Shown here: positions 13,474-16,901 of the stretch, piece by piece | Numbering within the stretch: position 1 is the stretch's first letter | Layout of the letters: every line of letters begins with the position of its first letter | Assembly (NCBI GenBank): GCA_902482185.1 | Contig: CABSZR010000006.1 | Location: forward strand, 1-16,901 | Length of the DNA: 16,901 nt | Direction of reading: 5' to 3' | From: an uncultured Collinsella sp. | Lineage (GTDB): Bacteria > Actinomycetota > Coriobacteriia > Coriobacteriales > Coriobacteriaceae | Position numbers and translations under genes: made by a program | Notes under the pieces: model-generated | The model's input: only the letters and a program-made list of their open reading frames with translations | What the model was told of the DNA's origin: nothing | Databases searched by the model: none

Positions 13474-15288
13474 TCAATTCTGACTTCCAGGATCTCCGTA
13501 AACCATGCATCCCAGATGAAATGCGGTCGCAGGCATTCTGGTCTTCAATGCCGGAACGGCATTCTGCTCACAGCTGTAGATGTTCGTTGCAGGGTTTTGG
13601 CGCACGGCAACCGCCTCACGCCTATCCCACTCGCCGGCAAACGATTCGACCAGTGCTCCAAGACCGACCTGCCTAAGCTTGCGCCCTATCTCGTCGCGAC
13701 ATGCCAAAATATCCTCGATGCCCGCCACTTGCCCGTAATTATCGTCATCGCCGCCCGGCGCCGACATGTTACGTGCAAGCCTGATAGACCCCTGATTTCG
13801 CTCGGCGCAGTCAAACTTTGAACTCCAGCCAAATACTGGAAAACCACCTTCGTAGGTCTCCAAGGGAACCGAAGACTCGACATGGTGGATGCGTATATGC
13901 CTAAACTCGTCGACCGGAACTAACCAGGTCTCGACACGTGCAACCGCTCCATAGCCCCACAGGCTATAGGCATAACCGTCATGGATTTCGTAGCCCTCGA
14001 TACGGCCGCGACTTGCAAACTGATCGGTCCCGGCGACCGAAAGTGTCAGGGAGCTATCGACCGCAAAATTGCCGATTCCAGTTCCATCGACCGACGCGTT
14101 CCATCCAAACGCCGTCGAATAGCACAACTTGCCGTACTTTGAGTAGCGCCCCATGAGGCCCGAGGCGCAGTACTGTTTTGCCGAAAGCATATAGGTATGG
14201 CGCTCGCCGGACTCAATCAACACGCCAGGCTCGTTTTCGACATGCAGCTGCTTGAGTTTGAAAGCATGCGGCTCAATGCCCCAAAACGGATCGTCCTGAG
14301 GCAGCGCCAAAACGACAAACGCCCTAAATGCCCAAAAGGAGGCTCCGGGGCTGGAGTAATCCTCGCGTATGGGCGCGCCAGGGTAGCCATATCCAATGGA
14401 TGAAAGGCAGTCACGCCCAGTAGAGTCGTACCACCACGAAAGATGACGACATAGCAGGTCTTTTATCTCGGCAGCAGGGGCGATCCTTTCACCCATGAGT
14501 GCCGCAGCGCTCCAAAATGCCGCCTGGGCAAAGCGGTAGGTCAAGCTGCGCCCAAACGGCAACGCCCTGCCACACGAATCAAACCAGTAGCGGTAGTCTG
14601 CCGCAAAAGCCTTTGCGCGCTCGATGCAGTCAACAAGCGGATTTGAACGGGCATAGCGCTCAAGCAGCAACGCAATGAGGTGAAATGCCGAGCCGATATA
14701 TGTATCAAGCTGAAAAGGGGTACCATCCTCATACCATCCATTGCCGACATACATGTTCTCGACGGCTGCGACATCCGCCGCCAGGCGATCGGCATCATAG
14801 GCAAGGCCGCATTGGCGCAAGCCGCAGTTGATAAGCACGCGCGCGAGATACCAGCTTCCCCACGGAAGTTCAATCTTATTTGCAACGTTGAGCCACGAGA
14901 CAAGACGCTCTTGTTGCACGGAACTTAAACGGTCAAGCAGCTCGTCACCAAGACACAGCAGGCCATATCCATACACGACCTGCTCAAAGACGATTTGTCG
15001 TGTTTCGAGCGTAGGATCGGTAAACGCGTTTGGGTCACCCGGCGTTAAACCTTTTGCAATGTAGTCAAAATAAGGTTTAATACGGGGTTCCTCCGGTGAC
15101 ACGCCACCTTTTACCAATGAAAAAACTGCCCAGAGAGGGCGAGAACCCCATTCAAAGCGACGAATGGGCACTCGAAACGAAGCGCCAATATTATCGGGGC
15201 ACATAATCGGATCAGGAAGCAGATCGAGCACCCAGGACAAAAGATCGTCCCTCGTCGAAAGCGAATAGCGCTGGCGTGCTGTCTCCAT
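13474..15288 (-). CDS. DUF2264 family protein, promoter-proximal copy
   Basis: A 604-residue protein, paralogous to the one at 1413-3107. Shared landmarks in order are GSRPLWAVFSLVKGG (48-62), GWYEDG (184-189) with Asp195, PFGRSLTYRFAQAAFWS (244-260), GYGYPGAPIREDYSSPGASFW with Glu309, LALPQDDPFWG and KYGKLCYSTAFGW. Spacing from GWY to the conserved Asp (+11) is identical in both copies. Outside these blocks the two differ widely, suggesting old divergence and different substrates. There is no signal peptide. The ATG at 15288 follows GGGGGAGGATT; eleven extra upstream codons in the longer ORF are not used. It is the first gene of the minus-strand series, divergent from lacI. A hydrolase role, perhaps beta-glucuronidase, is inferred from family and context. 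Confidence 0.85.
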   Translation of the reverse strand: METARQRYSLSTRDDLLSWVLDLLPDPIMCPDNIGASFRVPIRRFEWGSRPLWAVFSLVKGGVSPEEPRIKPYFDYIAKGLTPGDPNAFTDPTLETRQIVFEQVVYGYGLLCLGDELLDRLSSVQQERLVSWLNVANKIELPWGSWYLARVLINCGLRQCGLAYDADRLAADVAAVENMYVGNGWYEDGTPFQLDTYIGSAFHLIALLLERYARSNPLVDCIERAKAFAADYRYWFDSCGRALPFGRSLTYRFAQAAFWSAAALMGERIAPAAEIKDLLCRHLSWWYDSTGRDCLSSIGYGYPGAPIREDYSSPGASFWAFRAFVVLALPQDDPFWGIEPHAFKLKQLHVENEPGVLIESGERHTYMLSAKQYCASGLMGRYSKYGKLCYSTAFGWNASVDGTGIGNFAVDSSLTLSVAGTDQFASRGRIEGYEIHDGYAYSLWGYGAVARVETWLVPVDEFRHIRIHHVESSVPLETYEGGFPVFGWSSKFDCAERNQGSIRLARNMSAPGGDDDNYGQVAGIEDILACRDEIGRKLRQVGLGALVESFAGEWDRREAVAVRQNPATNIYSCEQNAVPALKTRMPATAFHLGCMVYGDPGSQN

Positions 15289-15334
15289 AATCCTCCCCCT
15301 TTTTACGGTTTTTCCCATCATATCTTTTGCATAG

Positions 15335-15360
15335 GCAAACGGTTACGTAAACCGATTATT
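15335..15360. promoter_or_regulatory. Degenerate pair of LacI-type operators upstream of the proximal DUF2264 gene
   Basis: GCAAACGGTTAC (15335-15346) resembles the motif with two bases missing. GTAAACCGATTATT (15347-15360) matches GYAAACYGRTTTRC at 11 of 14 positions. CGGTT and AACCG (15340-15354) also form an inverted repeat. On the minus strand a possible -10, TATGAT (15317-15322), lies downstream, so bound repressor would sit over the -35 region. Confidence 0.5.
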
Positions 15361-15421
15361 CCCCCGTTGTTGATTAGCGCATTGCGAAGGCTTTACCCCT
15401 ATCTGCTATCGGCACGCGATG

Positions 15422-15438
15422 GTAAACTGATTTACAAT
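15422..15438 (+). promoter_or_regulatory. LacI-type operator overlapping the lacI -10 element
   Basis: GTAAACTGATTTAC (15422-15435) is a complete match to GYAAACYGRTTTRC. It overlaps TACAAT (15433-15438), the best -10 candidate for lacI, about 36 bases before its start codon. The same TACAAT hexamer abuts the PTS operator. This implies autorepression. Confidence 0.65.
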
Positions 15439-15474
15439 TTATCCAAGTAATCCCCCGTAGAAAGAAGCCCTCCC

Positions 15475-16497
15475 ATGGCTAGCCAAACCAATGCGAAAAA
15501 GCGTGTGACGATCAAAGAAATCGCTGCCATGGCTGGCACATCTAAGACCACGGTTTCCTTTTACCTAAATGGCAAGACCGACCGCATGAGCGACGACACG
15601 CAGGCGCGCATCCGCAAGGCCATCCACGATACCGGGTATGAGCCAAGTCCCCTCGCCCGCGGCATGAATGCCAAGAATAGCCAGATGATCGGTGTAATCA
15701 TCGGCGACATCACCAACACGTTTGCAAACCAGCTGGTCAAAGGCATCGATACCGTCACCAGCAAGGAGGGCTACCGTATGCTGGTCTGCGCCTCCAATTT
15801 TGACAAGCAAGATGAGCTCGCCTACATCGATCGCCTTATCGCGTTGGGCGTCGACGGCTTTATCGTGCAGCCGACCGCCCGCTTTAAGGAAATTAGCAAA
15901 TCTATCAGCGACAGCGGCAAGCCCCTCGTTTTTATCGATTCCAAGCTGTACGACTTTAGCTCCAACTGGGTCAAGACGGATAATTACGAAGCTTCGTACC
16001 GCGCCGTCGAGGCATGCATCAAAAAAGGCTATCGAAGGTTTTTGGTCGTTACCGCCACGCCGGGGCTGATTTCCAGCCGCATCGAGCGCTTTAGCGGCTT
16101 TGTCGACGCACTCGAAGCGCACGATCTTGGTTTTACGCAATTCTTGATTGAAAACGACCAGGTAGACAGCGAGAAGCTCGAAAACTTTTTGGCATCGAGC
16201 ATTGACGGGACAACGCCGACGCTCATCTTTGCCCCCAACTGTTGGGCCTTGCCCGAGATCTATAAATGCTGCAAGGCCTATTACCACCTTATGCCCGATA
16301 CCGTAGGCCTGCTGGGCTTTGACAACACCGAATGGGTCGGTGTCGCCTCTCCCTCGGTCTCGGTCGTGGAACAACCCGCTCGCGAAGAAGGCCAGACTGC
16401 GGCACGCATCCTGCTCGACCTAATTGCCGAAAAAGAGCAGGTCGAAACGCACCAGGTGCTCGATTGCCATACTCAGTGGAACGAAAGCACCCGCTAG
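15475..16497 (+). CDS. LacI-family transcriptional regulator of the glycan operon
   Basis: A 340-residue repressor. The N-terminal helix-turn-helix (about 11-35) reads RVTIKEIAAMAGTSKTTVSFYLNG, and the hinge region GYEPSPLARGM follows. From about 68 to the end is the periplasmic-binding-protein-like effector domain: MIGVIIGDITNTFANQLVKGID, GVDGFIVQPT, PLVFIDSKL and LLGFDNTEWVGVASPSVSVVEQP. The closest characterised roles I know are KdgR- and RegR-like repressors of pectin or glycosaminoglycan use, which respond to uronate breakdown products. This is family reasoning, not an alignment. It is divergent from the proximal DUF2264 gene, and the shared 186-base gap carries matching operators. The ATG at 15475 has only a weak ribosome binding site (AAAGAAG). 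Copies of the operator also lie before the PTS genes and the SDR. Confidence 0.92.
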   Translation: MASQTNAKKRVTIKEIAAMAGTSKTTVSFYLNGKTDRMSDDTQARIRKAIHDTGYEPSPLARGMNAKNSQMIGVIIGDITNTFANQLVKGIDTVTSKEGYRMLVCASNFDKQDELAYIDRLIALGVDGFIVQPTARFKEISKSISDSGKPLVFIDSKLYDFSSNWVKTDNYEASYRAVEACIKKGYRRFLVVTATPGLISSRIERFSGFVDALEAHDLGFTQFLIENDQVDSEKLENFLASSIDGTTPTLIFAPNCWALPEIYKCCKAYYHLMPDTVGLLGFDNTEWVGVASPSVSVVEQPAREEGQTAARILLDLIAEKEQVETHQVLDCHTQWNESTR

Positions 16498-16513
16498 CCG
16501 CATGCAAGCTATA

Positions 16514-16542
16514 GCGGCTCGTTTGCTGCCGCAATGAGCCGC
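16514..16542 (+). terminator. Possible weak terminator after lacI
   Basis: GCGGCTC (16514-16520) and GAGCCGC (16536-16542) form a seven-bp GC-rich stem beginning 17 bases after the lacI stop. Inner TTGC and GCAA can extend it. The following CTTCTCAC is not a true T-run, so termination efficiency is doubtful. Confidence 0.4.
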
Positions 16543-16643
16543 CTTCTCACGTTGTCGCGACAAACTGAAAAACCAATTTACCTCTATTGCCCACCGAGCA
16601 ATATATCCATTTAGCACGTAAAGTGATGAATTCAAAACCATCG

Positions 16644-16661
16644 TTGACAAAACCGGTTTAC
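16644..16661 (+). promoter_or_regulatory. Promoter -35 and LacI-type operator of the SDR gene
   Basis: A consensus -35 box TTGACA (16644-16649) runs straight into CAAAACCGGTTTAC (16648-16661), which matches the shared motif at 12 of 14 positions and has a perfect AAACCGGTTT core. The operator would fill the spacer before a weak -10 (GACACT, near 16667), so binding should block polymerase. Confidence 0.65.
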
Positions 16662-16707
16662 TATCAGACACTTGCACTGTCAGTCATTCCACAAAGATTG
16701 GAGCAAG

Positions 16708-16901
16708 ATGGCCGATAAGAATTCTGACAACTTTACGTTTGGCATGGACAGCTTCCGCCTGGATGGCAAGGTCGCGCTGGTGACCGGCGCCACTTACGGT
16801 ATTGGCATGGCCATCGCCGAGGCGCTCGGAGAGGCCGGCGCCAAAATCGCCTTTAACGCCCGTCACGCCGACAAGGTCGCCGAGGCCGAGAAGCACTACT
16901 G
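16708..16901 (+). CDS. Short-chain dehydrogenase resembling gluconate 5-dehydrogenase / KduD, N-terminal part
   Basis: The first 64 residues are visible before the window ends. They read MADKNSDNFTFGMDSFRLDGKVALVTGATYGIGMAIAEALGEAGAKIAFNAR onward, a Rossmann NAD(P)-binding start with the TGxxxGIG motif (26-33). The SxxLxGKxALVTG lead followed by YGIG is typical of proteins annotated as gluconate 5-dehydrogenase. In uronate pathways of gut bacteria these act as KduD/DhuD, reducing the keto-deoxy-uronate made from the GH88 product. TGGAG lies five bases before the ATG. A LacI-type operator in its promoter ties it to the divergent operon, but the active-site YxxxK region is outside the window, so the substrate is inferred. 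Confidence 0.85.
   Translation, partial: MADKNSDNFTFGMDSFRLDGKVALVTGATYGIGMAIAEALGEAGAKIAFNARHADKVAEAEKHY

Overview
The window looks like a gut-type, moderately high-GC actinobacterium of the Coriobacteriia, most like Collinsella. This is an inference from base composition, codon use and gene content; no 16S or other marker gene is present. No RNA gene, insertion sequence or CRISPR array was found. Coding density is high and no gene-free stretch exceeds 300 bases.

Layout. At the left edge a truncated GntP-family gluconate-type permease (minus strand) diverges from a FadR-type GntR regulator (687-1379, plus). The 234-base gap between them carries a dense array of related palindromes. From 15288 down to 1413 there is an almost unbroken minus-strand series of 13 genes. 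In transcription order these are: a DUF2264 protein; the four parts of a mannose-family PTS permease (IIA, IIB, IIC, IID); an unrecognised single-pass membrane protein; a GH88 unsaturated glucuronyl hydrolase; a Cof-type HAD phosphatase; a GH43 beta-xylosidase/arabinofuranosidase-like enzyme; a free-standing F5/8 type C-like protein; a second GH43 resembling exo-beta-1,3-galactanases; a GH28-like beta-helix protein; and a second DUF2264 protein. On the right a LacI-family regulator (15475-16497, plus) diverges from this series. The window ends inside an SDR gene resembling gluconate 5-dehydrogenase/KduD.

How it fits together (inference). The PTS brings in acidic oligosaccharides, and cytoplasmic enzymes then dismantle them. 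GH88 removes the 4,5-unsaturated uronate left by an external lyase. The GH43s, the GH28-like protein and the DUF2264 proteins remove neutral sugars and possibly glucuronate. The HAD protein may remove a PTS-added phosphate. The SDR would feed the uronate into the KDG route. None of the enzymes shows a signal peptide, so the cell appears to scavenge oligosaccharides released by others. The permease and LacI/GH88/SDR set recall streptococcal glycosaminoglycan loci. The GH28, GH43 and DUF2264 set points instead to a plant glycan such as arabinogalactan or a pectic side chain.

Regulation. A 14-bp palindrome with consensus GYAAACYGRTTTRC is found in front of the PTS genes, in front of lacI and in front of the SDR, with degenerate copies before the first DUF2264 gene. 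It is the likely LacI operator. A perfect 12-bp GC-rich hairpin followed by TTTT lies between IID and the downstream genes, and probably sets the ratio of transporter to enzymes.
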